The notes under the pieces: model-generated
Database searches by the model: none
Seen by the model: the letters and a program-made list of their open reading frames with translations, nothing else
Told to the model about the DNA's origin: nothing
Made by a program: the position numbers and the translations under genes
Part shown: piece after piece, positions 52,440 to 63,200 of the stretch
Position numbering within the stretch: position 1 is the first letter of the stretch
Layout of the letters: every line of letters begins with the position of its first letter
Assembly (NCBI GenBank): GCA_023053575.1
Contig: JAKZAP010000019.1
Coordinates: forward strand, 3,720,001 to 3,784,000
Reading direction: 5' to 3'
Length of the DNA: 64,000 nt
From: Branchinecta lynchi
Lineage: Eukaryota > Arthropoda > Branchiopoda > Anostraca > Branchinectidae

Positions 52440-53910
52440 CGCATACAGGCCAAAGAAATGTGATTGCTGGTTGGTCCACATATGTAAAGGACCAGTATCG
52501 GGCAGCAAAGCTAGCTTTTCTAGCTTGGCTGTGGGCTGGCAAGCAGCCTAGTGATGAGCTTGATGCAAGACGTCGGTCCCTCAACCGATTGTTTCGCAAT
52601 GCGTTAAGGTGGTGCAGAAAGAATGTGGAGAGCCTGAAAGCATCCGCCTTTGCCAGATCACTACTTCATTGTAAGTTTAAGGAGTTTTGGAACCGTGTTG
52701 CCAAATGCAATAAAAACTCTGTCCCTAAGCGCTGAGACTGTAGGGGGTGTTTCATGTCCTGCCCAGATTGCTGAGCTTTGGGGAAGGCATTTTGGCGAGG
52801 TGTTTTCGTCAGTGCCGTCTGATACTGGTCCGATGTAGCTATCTCTTAGTGCCGCCCTTTCTAGAACCGACATGCAGCTGATAACATGCGAGGATGTTGC
52901 CAAGGTGGTGTCTGGGCTGCCTGGTAGTAAAAGTGGTGGACTGGATGGGTTGACTGCTAATCACCTGAATCATGCAGGACCGATAATACCTTGCATGCTC
53001 ACCGCTCTGTTTAATGGTTTTCTGGCTCATGGTTTTGTCCTGGATGGTCTAACGGAGGCCTGTCTAGTGCTTTGGTGGCTGTGATATCTAAAGTTTTTGA
53101 AAAATGCCTGTATGAGATTGTCGAACCTCAATAATACGGTCATCAGCTTACCAATTTGGCTTCAAGTCAAAGACCTCTACTGAATTTTGTGTATTCGTAC
53201 TAAAATCGGAGGTGGAATATTTTTGGGCTTTTTCAACCCCTGTATTTGCTTGTTTTATTGACGCAAAGGCTGCTTTTGACCGTGTTAACCATGAGAAACT
53301 TCTTCGTAAGTTCCATGATAGGGGAGTAGACCCCGTATTGTACTAACCCTTGCATGTGGGTTTAAAAACCAAAAATTTTATGTGAAATGGGATGGGCAGC
53401 TTTGCTTCCCATTTCGTGTCCTAAATGGTGTTAGGCAAGGGGGAGTACTATCCCCACTCCTTTACGACTTACATGTGGATGAATTAAACAGTGCGCTTGC
53501 TGATGCAGGGGTAGGTTGTTTTATCCAGGGTAGTTGTTTTAATAACATTAGTTATGCGGATGATTTGGTGGTGATGGCTACTACCATTCATGCCCTAAAT
53601 GAGTTGATGAAAGTCTGCGATGTGTTTGCTTCGGTACATGATCTGATATTCAACACGAAAAAAAACCTTCGCATGGCATTCGTCCCACGTGGTCTGAAGC
53701 TGGTTCATCTTCCACCCGTTCTATTGTCTGGCCAGACATTGAAATTCGTGGATACTTTTAAATACCTTGGATTTATTTTTACGCCGACGCTGAATGATGA
53801 TGACCATATTAATGCTTTAGCATGAGCGCTAGAGCGAATCTTCTTATTCGTAGGTTTGGGTCTTGCAATGTGTCTGTCAAGACTTTCCTTTTCAGAATGT
53901 ACTGTTCCCA
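52440..53910 (+). pseudogene. LINE-A reverse transcriptase
   Basis: Shifted frames carry KLAFLAWLWAGKQPSDELDA, VAKVVSGLPGSKSGGLDGLT (start of RT fingers), TPVFACFIDAKAAFDRVNHE (first catalytic Asp), RVLNGVRQGGVLSPLLYDLH, the catalytic ISYADDLVVMA box (YADD) and KFVDTFKYLGFIFTP. The last recognisable segment is RFGSCNVSVKTFLF at 53850-53890. Three or more frameshifts and stops. Confidence 0.85.
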
Positions 53911-54022
53911 ACTAGATTGTCACTCTCTTGTGACTAACCAATCTCACAAGCGCGTAAAGACGGTTTCACTGATCAGGCAATATAGCAATTTGTTACAATA
54001 TAGTAACTAAATTATTACTATA

Positions 54023-55480
54023 TTGAGACGAAGACGCAAGGAATACGGGAAATCTGTTGTAAATTCTCTTTTTCGATCGGTTCTAACTTCAAAGAAATTT
54101 TATGAGAAGCTGCAAAATCTTAGCGGGAAGCAGAGGCCCACCGTGAACCTTTGCGATGATCTGGGTAACCCTGTTTCCGTTGATCAAATGAACAAATTCT
54201 TTGCCGATATTTGTAATTCGTTACCTCTCTTGAGTGATAAGCCCCTTGAGCCTAGTATTACTGATATACCGTACCATTACTCCTGCTATGGTCGAGGAAA
54301 AAATTCTACGACTGAACCTGAACTGTTTTCACGTTAACAATGAGATTCCAATTAGGTTACTAATACAATGCGCATTTCTAATCTCTAGACCCATCGCAGC
54401 AGTATTTAATCAATGTCTTCTTCAATGTATATTTCCTAAGTGTTTCAAAATTGCTGAGGTTACTCCAATACCGAAAAAACTAACCCCTCTAGCCTTGATG
54501 ATTTGCGACCTATATCTAAGACTTCTGCATTGGCCAAGCTACTAGAAAGTCTTATGTATGATTGGCTTCTTTTTGAAGTATGTGGCAATTTCGACCCCAA
54601 TCAGTTTCTCTTTGACCGGAGCCAAGTTGTTAAACTGATGGTTCCGTCTCCGCAGTTGAAACAATAACTTGCGGTACCCCCCAAGGTACTAAGTTGGGTC
54701 CTCTGAGTTTTCTTTGTTCTGTAAATAATGTTGCTAAAGATTTCCTTCATAGGTAGAAATTTGCAGATGATCTCTCCCTTCTCATTATTTCTAAGCTTTC
54801 TTTCACACTTCCGAACAGTTCAAATCCGGTACAACACTCCATCACTTCCCTTAAAACTCAACTGTTAAGCAAAAAAAATGCAAATTAATGACAGTAAGTC
54901 TTCGGTTATGCGGTTTAGCAGACTGAGAAGAGAAACTGCTGAATATCCATCGTCATTCAGGCAGCTTGAATCTGTTAAATTGCTTGGGGTAATAATCGAT
55001 GATGATCTGGAATGGAATTTTCATGTTGACAATATTATCCGTAAAACCAACTTTTTAATTAAATCCCTCTCCACCCTTAAATCTTTCGGTTTGGATACTA
55101 AATGCCTCCTCTGTTATTTTTAAAAATCCGTCCTCATTTAGAATATGCTTCACCGGTTTGGCATTCTCCTCTTTCTGCAGAGCTCTCTGATCGCCAGGAA
55201 AATGTCCAAAAAAGAGCCATAAGAATCATTCTGGGTGATCATAATATTACATATGAAGAGGCTCTCATTAAACTTGACATTCCTAAATTATCTGTACGTA
55301 GAAATACTCTTTCAAACAAATTTGGAGCTAAGATAACGTGTTGTCCCCAGATGACCCATCTATTACCCAATCCCCTCCTGTCTTCCGTGCGTCGGTCCGA
55401 GAGGAATACTGGCAATAAGTTGCCCCCATATCCCGTTAATTCTTCTACCCAATTTTTACGTAGTTTCATTCCATCATTTA
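54023..55480 (+). pseudogene. LINE-E reverse transcriptase (CR1/L2-group)
   Basis: Plus-strand LINE, 5'-truncated in the region before RT: RRKEYGKSVVNSLFRSVLTS, NLSGKQRPTVNLCDDLGNPV, then a fragmented RT with KFADDLSLLIISK (FADD box at about 54763), VKLLGVIIDDDLEWNFHVDN, IRPHLEYASPVWHSPLSAEL and NVQKRAIRIILGDH. It ends FLRSFIPSF at 55480, where LINE-F's tail starts. Related to LINE-B and LINE-D. Internal deletions, many stops. Confidence 0.8.
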
Positions 55481-55606
55481 TTTATTTATTTATTTATTTA
55501 TTAATAGAAAAAGACGTTAAGCCGAAGCTTCTCTCTCTACAAGCACACAGATGTTTACTACATTTTTCAACACTGCACTACCCACTTGACATATAACAAA
55601 TATAAA

Positions 55607-58420
55607 CTAAAAAGGGTTCACATACGCGATATTGCAGAACGTTGTACCAGCAAGATGTTGTTTGAATGAAAGTAAATTTGGTTGGGAAACGGTCTCCTCC
55701 GATAAACCATTCCATGCCTGGCATGCACGGTAACAAAATGAACGTTGACCAATTTTCCGGTTTATTTTTGGTGGGTATAACCTCAAAGAATGCTGACGGG
55801 TTGACTGATATGAACTAAACTCAAAAAACTGTTTTTTGTCCAAATTATCTACCGAGTTGAGAATTCTGTAAGTGTTCAGGATGTCGTTACGATCCCGACG
55901 GAACTCCAATGAAGGTAGATTAAGATGTCTCATTCTGTAATCGTAGGTAGAGTACCGTAGGTATGGAATTAATTTTGTGGCCCGGCGCTGAACCCTCTCT
56001 ACTCGGGACCGGTCTGTTTTGTTTACGGGATTCCAAACTGAAGAGTTATACTCGACTAATGGTCGCACCATTGTCTTATACAATGTCACAAAATTCCTTG
56101 TATTAAACTTAGAGAAACTCCGCTTTATCATCAGCAGACGGTGATTAGCGTTCCTTGAAGCAATACTAGCATGCTTATCAAACTTCAATCGTGTGTCGAA
56201 AACAACACCAAGGTCTTTAACTGACTCCTTCGACTTCAAAATATTACCAGCAATAAAATAATTATAACTCACTGACTGTTTTTGAAGGTAATGCAAAACT
56301 ACGCACTTGTCACTGTTAATTACCATCGAGTTTTTGTTACACCAAACTAGTAACGAATTCAGATCTTCTTGAAGTAGCGCTACAGGGCAACGAATCGGGC
56401 GGTACAGTTTAACATCGTCCGCGAACATTTTTATGGAGGCATTCTTGATTACACTCGGTAAGTCGTTTATGAGGATACAGAACAAAATCGGGCCTAAACA
56501 ACTACCCTGAGGAACCCCACTTGTGACAGCGACATACGACGATAGACAATTACCAACTTGCACTTGCTGGCAACGACCAGTCAAATAGCTTTCGACCCAC
56601 GTGATAACGCGAGAGCCAATGCCGTACTTTTTACACTTCTCGATTAGAACACTAATGGAAACTTTGTCGAATGCCTTGGAAAAGTCAATGTATACACAAT
56701 CAAACAACTGTCCTATATCTCCAAAATTCTGAAAATCTTTAATCACTTCCAGTAGCTGACTGTTACACGATCTTCGTTTGCGAAACCCATGCTGTGCGGT
56801 GCTCCACAATTCATTCACTTCAAAATAATGCTGTACTCGATTCACAAGAATCTTTTCCATTAACCGAGAAAAAATGGACGTGTTTGAAATTGGCCGGTAA
56901 TTGCTGAAAACGTTACGAGGGCCGGATTTAAACAGAGGTTTCACAACGGCTCGTTTCCAACCTGATGGACAAATACCCGATGAAAGACACAAGTTAAATA
57001 TCAACTTCAGTGGCTCGCTCAGACACGTCGCTAACTCCCTAAGCATAACATTAGAGAACCCGTCAATATCGGGTGCTTTACTTGTGTGTAACTTGCTCAC
57101 AACAGATAGAACTTCCTCTATAGTTATATCACCGTCATGAAAATTAGAACTGGACGTAACATTTACTGGATCATCAGTCGGTGGACGGGTTGAATGATTG
57201 TGAAACACCGACGAAAAAAACTCATTAAACAACTCAGCTTATTCCTGATCACTGTCAACAACATTACCAGGTTGACCAACAAACGTACAAGACGATACAG
57301 ATTCCCTAGGGCTATCTCTATTCACATACTTCCAATACTTTTTCGGACAAATTTTTGCCGATGCAATTACTGACGACTCAAACGATTCCCTGTTTCTTCG
57401 AAGAAAACAAGTCGCTCTATTCCTCGCGCGCTTATAAGATGCCCATGACGCGGGATCCCTTGTAGCCATAAACTCACGGTAAGCTTTTGTTTTTGCTTTA
57501 ATTCCATCTACAACAAACTTCGGTAATTTTTGTTTCTGTCTGAACCTATTCTTACTTGGTTTTATTTGAGGAACAAACTTTTCTCGACCTTCAATGAGCA
57601 ACTCTTTTAAAAACTTGAAAGCTGCATCGGGATCTGTTTCCCGTTTTAAAAGTTCACCAGCAACATCTACAGACGCGATAAATTCCCGAAATTCAACATA
57701 CTTCCCTTTACTGTAATCAAAACGAACGCTAGATGGCTCCGGCTTCAACAAATTACAATTAGCCCGGATCAGCAAAACAGCGTGATCACTTTTTCCAAGT
57801 GGAGGTAATACTTGGATATCTTTTATGTCATTTGGGGATTTAGTAATAACCAAATCTAGAACGGAAGGGGTAGATGCATTTCTGGAACGCGTGGGGACTT
57901 CAACATGTTGATACAAAAACGAATCCTCTAAAGCTAGTATGAATTTAGCTTCCAGCGATTGGTCTGATGTGGATGTTGACCGATCAGTCCAGTTAATTTT
58001 AGGAAAGTTAAAGTCTCCAACAATCAAAAGTTTGTGAGGGGTAAGGGCAACATGCTCTATGAGAGACACGATACAATCATCACTAGAGGAGGGACTACGA
58101 TAAACTACAACAATCCGCCAACCGGATATGGCGCCAGGGCACTTAACATCAACAACAAGATTTTCACAACTTAAATTTTTTGAAAATTGCTCTTCAACTA
58201 TACTGTATTTTAACGAGCTATGCACAAACACTGCGACACCCCGCTTAGGGTCATCGTTAAGAATAGCGGAATAATCACGAAAAACTGGGAAGTATATACT
58301 TGATCTGTTTTTGGGTTGCACTTCCGTGATAACAACTACATGTGGATTATGTTCACTTATTAGACAAACTAGCTCGTCGTGTTTGGGAGCGAGGCAATCC
58401 GCATTTGTGTATAGGACCAA
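55607..58420 (-). pseudogene. LINE-F ORF2: endonuclease and reverse transcriptase, one internal stop
   Basis: 937 codons with a single in-frame TAA at 57239-57241. Endonuclease: YTNADCLAPKHDELVCLI, VVVITEVQPKN, LLIVGDFNFPKINW, SVLDLVITKSP and LGKSDHAVLLI, which keep the key Asn, Glu, Asp and His. RT: SNYRPISNTSIFSRLMEKIL, CVYIDFSKAFDKVSISVLI (first Asp), TSGVPQGSCLGPILFCILIN, the IKMFADDVKLYRP box (FADD) and YKTMVRPLVEYNSSVWNPV. The C-terminal QPNLLSFKQHL follows. ORF2 starts in the +1 frame relative to ORF1's end (no ATG, first possible start TTG at 58420), so readthrough or shift would be needed. Confidence 0.92.
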
Positions 58421-58424
58421 TAGA

Positions 58425-59444
58425 TCATCCTTCCATAGCAGTTTCGTTCTCGTGTCCGTTGCGAAAACGACCGGGTTCTTCTTTTGCTAGCTCGTAACCA
58501 CTTTTGCACTTTTTGATCTTCCAACCAGTCTCACCAGCATCGGTTTTCTGCTTTAGCTGATCTTTCAGTGAGTTGTATTGTTTCCTCTGTTTCAGCTCCA
58601 CCTCTGTACGGTCGTGTGAAAATCCGAAGTTGGGTACCTTCCGCCGAATCGCTGCTTGATTGGTAGCGAGCATCAAAGCCGCTACATCTCTATCAACTGG
58701 AACTTTAAACATTAACTTGACTGGTCTTGGGCTGGATTTTTGCAGTCGACCAAGACGGACAGAGAAACTTGATTTCACAGGACAGTCTTTCAGCAATTCG
58801 TTGTTAATGTATTCGAGATCGGCCTGGTTTAGCTCTTTCCTGTTACTAGATCCGGTTTCAGGAAGGCCGAACAGGATCAAGTTTTTCCTTTTATCCACCA
58901 AGTCCAGTAACTGGTCTGCCCCGATCGCGGGGGCACACGCAACCGACATTGCTGACAAGTCATCCTTAAGTTTTACACTAAGGTCGTTAAGCTCAAGCTG
59001 AACTGATTCAGCAGCATGCTTTTTCACTTCGTCAATGGAACATTTGTTTGATAGCTCTTTTTCTATCTCTGATATACGGTCTCCTAGAGGTTTCAGCAAC
59101 TGTTCAAATTTATCTTGAAGCCTAGCTTCAATATTTGTGAAGGCAGACTTGATTTCGCTTTTGATGGTGTCTTTAATTTCTCCCGATGTAATACTTTGCG
59201 TGGAAAGTCCTTTCTGTTTGCAAATGGGGCAGTACCACACTGACCCAAGCCGACGAGTCATTTTTGTAAACAGATCGTATTCAGCTTCCGTCATGTCGAT
59301 GCACTCGATGCATAGCCAAGAGTTGCACATGTCGCAAGAAAGAGCAGAGCTGTCGTCCTTAAGTCCGTCATTGCATGCTTTGCAATAATCCACGTCTTTT
59401 CTCGGGGATTGCCTTTGACGTTTGTTGCTCATCTTCCTTATCAA
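58425..59444 (-). CDS. LINE-F ORF1: PHD-type zinc finger, coiled coil, RNA-binding
   Basis: Intact open frame, 339 codons. ATG at 59444, with a second ATG at 59432 closer to conserved residues. An N-terminal PHD-type finger has CKACNDGLKDDSSALSC, MCNSWLCIEC and WYCPIC cysteines. A coiled-coil-like helix lies at residues 90-170 (IKDTIKSEIKSAFTNIEARL). A LILFGLPETGSSNRKELNQA segment looks like the RRM-like domain of CR1 ORF1 proteins. It ends with a basic tail. The PHD and RRM roles (chromatin and RNA binding) are from the family. Confidence 0.88.
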   Translation of the reverse strand: MIRKMSNKRQRQSPRKDVDYCKACNDGLKDDSSALSCDMCNSWLCIECIDMTEAEYDLFTKMTRRLGSVWYCPICKQKGLSTQSITSGEIKDTIKSEIKSAFTNIEARLQDKFEQLLKPLGDRISEIEKELSNKCSIDEVKKHAAESVQLELNDLSVKLKDDLSAMSVACAPAIGADQLLDLVDKRKNLILFGLPETGSSNRKELNQADLEYINNELLKDCPVKSSFSVRLGRLQKSSPRPVKLMFKVPVDRDVAALMLATNQAAIRRKVPNFGFSHDRTEVELKQRKQYNSLKDQLKQKTDAGETGWKIKKCKSGYELAKEEPGRFRNGHENETAMEG

Positions 59445-59649
59445 AAACTCTCCGAAGATTCAAATTTTGGGTATCGTGGCAACACTGAGCGCGCAAGAAA
59501 TTCAAATTTCGTTTCCAACGTGCTTCCGGTGGCATGAAATGACTTCACCCAGCAGAAGCAGCACGAGCCACTGACAGAATTGAGTGGATTTCCGGCGATC
59601 AACAGCCAATAAATAACAATTTGGTGGTATCCAGCTTGTTTTTAGAGTT

Positions 59650-60230
59650 TATTTACCAAGAGTTCTAGTGATTTGAGTTGTTCTATAAATATTTATTTCA
59701 CGTGGTTTTGGCAGCGTTGTCACATTTACTTCTGGTAATTTCTTGTAAGTGTATTAGTTAAATTGTTTCTTGTGTGTCTGTGTATTTTGTAAATTCTGTA
59801 TTCCTTTTCTAGCTTTTAGCTATTTGGATTAAACTTGATTGATTCATTAGTCGCGCTTTTGCAGATCGACTGGCGATTGGGACTTGTTCCCGGGTTCATG
59901 CAGTTGACCGTTTTTTGTCGCTTGATAGGGGAGCGAGAACAACCCTTCGAAAAACGGTCTAAATCAGTCAATAATCAGTCCATCCCCACAACTCTTCCCT
60001 CGGCAGTCTCTGAAACTGCTGCAGTACTGGCGCTTCCTGAGGTGTAAATTTTACGTTTTTGGGTCCACTTGTTTCAGTTTTCAAAATTTGGCACCAAGTT
60101 TGACTGGACCTCCAAGAGAAAGGTGCATCGGATCGACTGTTGACTTTGTTCCCAGTCGATGTCCAGTCAAGCGACAAAAAACGGCAACTTTCGTTCCAAG
60201 CGATTGCAAAAAACGCGACTATTGATTGAT
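59650..60230 (+). mobile_element. LINE-E 3' UTR and tail, holding MITE-1 copy 2
   Basis: Right of LINE-F, plus strand: TTTGGATTAAACTTGATTGA then (TTGATTGA) repeats at 59832-59848 and 60221-60232. The tail type matches LINE-D. MITE-1 sits in the tail. Assignment to LINE-E is inferred from order and tail. Confidence 0.55.
59849..60220. mobile_element. MITE-1, copy 2 (inverted)
   Basis: ATT is duplicated at 59846-59848 and 60221-60223. Ends AGTCGCGCTTTTGC and, inverted, AGTCGCGTTTTTTGC. Body matches MITE-1 copy 1 (28103-28517). Copy 1 has about 43 bp more near the GATCGACTGTCGACTGG segment. Confidence 0.9.
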
Positions 60231-60232
60231 TG

Positions 60233-60655
60233 AAAAGACCTTCGCGTCTTGTATAACAACTCTTTCCGGTGGTTACATGGGTTTAGATGAAACTGTAGTG
60301 CTTCGGGTATGTTTGTTGGTGAAGGAGTCCCTTCTCTCCCTGAAATCCGTCGTTCCTCCATTCTTTCTCTTCAGTCTCGAATTCTGGCGTCGAGCAATCC
60401 TTTGCTGGTGATTCTGTGTGGTCCGCAAATGCGCCTGCCTCTGCCTCTGTGGCAAGCATGGAGGAAATAAATTTACTGTGGGTTTGACCCGTCCTGATTC
60501 GAGTGGGTTGACCCATCCTGATTGAGTACTTTGTTTGTTGGAGGCTTCGTGCCTTCAGCATATTTGTTTTGTTAGTTTTCTTAGTGTATATAAATGAGTT
60601 GTTATGTAGCAGCCCCAGTTGGCTATATTTTGAAATAAATAAAAATAAATAAAAT
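60233..60655 (+). mobile_element. Possible 3' end of another LINE
   Basis: Ends TTTTGAAATAAATAAAAATAAATAAAAT, an AATAAA-rich tail like that of LINE-F. The remainder is 3'-UTR-like sequence with no ORF. Family unknown. Confidence 0.4.
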
Positions 60656-61010
60656 TACAGGAGATTTATGGGTCCCGGCTTATATTGACTTCGTTTTATC
60701 AGTTTTAAATCCTTTTTTGTTTTGCTGTTGTTTGTGAAGCGCCTGTCTTAAACGTCGAGCATTAGGTATATCAGGTATTTCTGACGCACCTTTGCTGACG
60801 CCTACTTAACTCTTATCAGTTCTCATCTTTCTTTTTTGCGGAGACGCCTGTGTCAGTCGTCGAGCATTACCTTAGGCATGTATGGTATTCGGAACACATT
60901 TTTGGTGCCTCAAATTTTATATTTTAATTCTTGTTGTTTGACGCTTGTTTTAGTCATTGAACATTGGGTATAAGGGGCAAGTCGCGTATTGGTCGGGACG
61001 CACTTTTTAA
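60656..61010. repeat. Degenerate tandem repeat, about 100-bp unit, three copies
   Basis: GCGCCTGTCTTAAACGTCGAGCATT (60737), GACGCCTGTGTCAGTCGTCGAGCATT (60842) and GACGCTTGTTTTAGTCATTGAACATT (60940), each followed by TATTTGGTAT-type and CGCACCTTTT-like words (the segment from 60656 to 60736 is flank). Confidence 0.6.
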
Positions 61011-61260
61011 TCTAAGCTAGGTCAATCACGGTGTAGATTTAGAAGAGTAAAGCCACCTTGTACTTGCATTTTATGATATTGATGGGTACTAACGAAAAGT
61101 ATGATTCAGTTCCAGTGAGCCCAAACCTCTTGTGGCACTGCCTAGTTTAGCAGTACCTAATATCCGGTTTGGCCGGATTGCAGCCGAACTGAGCTATCCG
61201 CCATGATTGCAATCTTCTTCTGTACCAGGGTGGATTTTTAATTGTGAGAAGAATTACTAT

Positions 61261-61851
61261 GAGCGTGTTCTACCCCTTCCAACAATCAGTGCCGTCTGTA
61301 CCCTTAGGCCGGTTAGGCCTGGGCTGAGGGGCCAGGCGAAACGAGAGGCCAAGCGGCTGGTGTAAACTGCTGAGAAACCAGGCTACGGTTGCTAGCGGTG
61401 TTACCTTCTTCATTACCATCCAGGATCCAGGTGTGACCAACTACGTTGCACCGTCATTTACGTTACCGAAATATGCTCAGATTTGACTAGTGTGATTCGA
61501 CCCAGAATCCTGTGTGCTGGCGCTTGTACAATTTTGATTCATGGAAAGAGGCCACAATCCATGGATGACCTAGGGTCCACCAACAGTAAAAGAAGGCACT
61601 GCCAACAATAGTAACTATTAGTTACTATTTTCGTTCCAACCTCGTTAAAAACTACTACACTGATCGTTTCAGCGTTCTTGAAATAGTAATTAAAAGTAAC
61701 TATTGGCTTACCATGCTCGGGAGCGTGGTAACTACGCATCTGCGTAACGTGACTGGTCGAATTTGCCCGTGGCATGCTATTCTGCTTGAAAAAAAAAAAA
61801 AATCCTCCCAGCCTGGAAGGCAAAGAGCCAGAATTAGGGTGGAACATGCTC
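61261..61851. mobile_element. R3 element, copy 3 (591 bp)
   Basis: TAT is duplicated at 61258-61260 and 61852-61854. Ends GAGCGTGTTCTACCCC and, inverted, GAGCATGTTCCACCCT. The right 260 bp is an inverted match to copies 1 and 2. The left 300 bp is unique in the window. Confidence 0.75.
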
Positions 61852-61854
61852 TAT

Positions 61855-62228
61855 TATGCCATTGATCATGCGCGCCACGCTGGTAGACACTATTCAGTAA
61901 TACTGAATTTTAATTTTGGTCTTATCAAATCTGAAGCTGATATATTCAATCAATCAATCAAGTTTATTTTTCAAATAGCTTAGAGTTAGAAGACGAATAG
62001 AATGTTTACGAAATACAGAGACACGAACAAAATTAACTAATACACTAAGAAGATATGACCAGAAATAAATGATGGAAATAAATATCGTGTCAAATAAATA
62101 TTCGGCACGATCGCAATCTTCTTCAGTGTCCGAGCAAGTGTTTTACCTGTGCCGACAGATCTGTTATAGCCCTGATCGCAGGCGCCAAACTGATGGACGT
62201 TATTTTCAGTGTTTCTTTTTGCCGGAGA
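61855..62228. other. Unassigned DNA
   Basis: Short CAATCAATCAATCAAGTTT tail-like tract at 61948-61966 (inverse of the LINE-E tail); otherwise no supported feature. Confidence 0.4.
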
Positions 62229-62230
62229 TA

Positions 62231-62671
62231 CAGGAGTGTTGCATGAAGCTGCCCTTACTATGGCTCCGCCCACCCCCCAATTGGCCATGGTACATGATCC
62301 TGCCACCTTGGATCATGAAGCTGCCACCCCCAGCAAAATCATGCAAATTCCAAGAAAACAGCAAATTTTGTTATTTGCAAAAGGTCAAGGAACCTCTCTG
62401 ACCAAACAGCTGGCTTCTAACTTCACCATGTAGCAAAATACCATTTTTAGCAAAGTGGGCGACTTCATGATCACTTGGGTGCCTATATTCTTTTGTGTTC
62501 TCCAGCTTAGTCTTGAACAATTACAAGTAAACTATGGTACCAGCAGAAAGCGAAGGTTCTAAGCTTCCTTTCAGGATACTCCACTGAATTTTATTTCAAC
62601 CTTTACTCTTTTTCCCTAAGACATTTCCCCAAAATAGGAGTTTAGGGTGGCAGCTTCATGCAACACTCCTG
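62231..62671. mobile_element. Tc1/mariner-type MITE (441 bp)
   Basis: TA at 62229-62230 and 62672-62673. Terminal inverted repeats start CAGGAGTGTTGCATGAAGCT at both ends and are perfect over 23 bp. TA target sites and this size fit a mariner MITE. No transposase. An open frame here on the plus strand comes from the repeat interior. Confidence 0.88.
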
Positions 62672-62673
62672 TA

Positions 62674-63200
62674 CTGCCCAACTTCTTTACCTGTCTTCGA
62701 TTCCGTGTTTCCTTCCTCCCCTGTAACCTACTGACTCTGACGCCAGCATATCAAATCCACGGTTTTCGCCGGATTCCGGCAGAAAGGCTTTAAACAGATG
62801 AAAGCGTACGTTGACACTACTGCCCGCGAAAAGCGAGGAAGGATATCTGTTCTGGTGGTTTTCTTCTCTTTCTTCCTCAAGACAGAGTCCTATTCTGAGG
62901 CAGGAGCCCTGTTCTGATTGACAAAGAAAGAGCAGTAGGCCTTGCCCTGTTTTGGAGCCGTGTTTCAGCAATATTAGCCTCATTGACGAACAAGACTCCG
63001 AATAGTAAAATTTGATGAATACTGTTAGCACAGTACTTTGGAGCAATTCGTTATCAAATATTAGGTACGTTTTCGCACATACCATGATAATTTTTACCAC
63101 GGTATCTGGATCTGTAATTGTTCGTTTTTGCAGTTACCGTGGTATCTGATACACGGTTGCTCTGCAAAAATGTAAATTGCCGAAATTCGCGCTTTTTAAA
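62674..63200. other. Unassigned DNA
   Basis: An open frame of 137 codons on the minus strand (63100-62687) has no recognisable domain. Confidence 0.45.

Larger units (their letters stand above)
49384..53910 (+). mobile_element. LINE-A copy 2, with ORF1, endonuclease and RT
   Basis: Plus-strand LINE with ORF1 (49384-50240 and 51370-51430), endonuclease (51455-52435) and RT (about 52440-53910), interrupted by a foldback element at 50241-51369. Same family as copy 1. The 3' end of RT is missing at 53910, where other sequence starts, so the tail is not seen. Confidence 0.85.
55481..59640 (-). mobile_element. LINE-F (CR1-like), nearly intact, inserted in LINE-E
   Basis: Minus-strand LINE with ORF1 (59444-58425), ORF2 (58420-55607) and a 3' tail of TTATT units (55481-55508; ATAA repeats on the minus strand), the tail type of CR1/L2 LINEs. 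The 5' UTR is up to about 59640. It interrupts LINE-E after FIPSF, whose 3' UTR resumes near 59650. Only one stop is seen in ORF2, so it is the youngest LINE of the window. Confidence 0.88.

Noticed and set aside
62687..63100. 137-codon minus-strand open frame
   Set aside because: No recognisable domain, AT-rich composition, and no splice or homology support.
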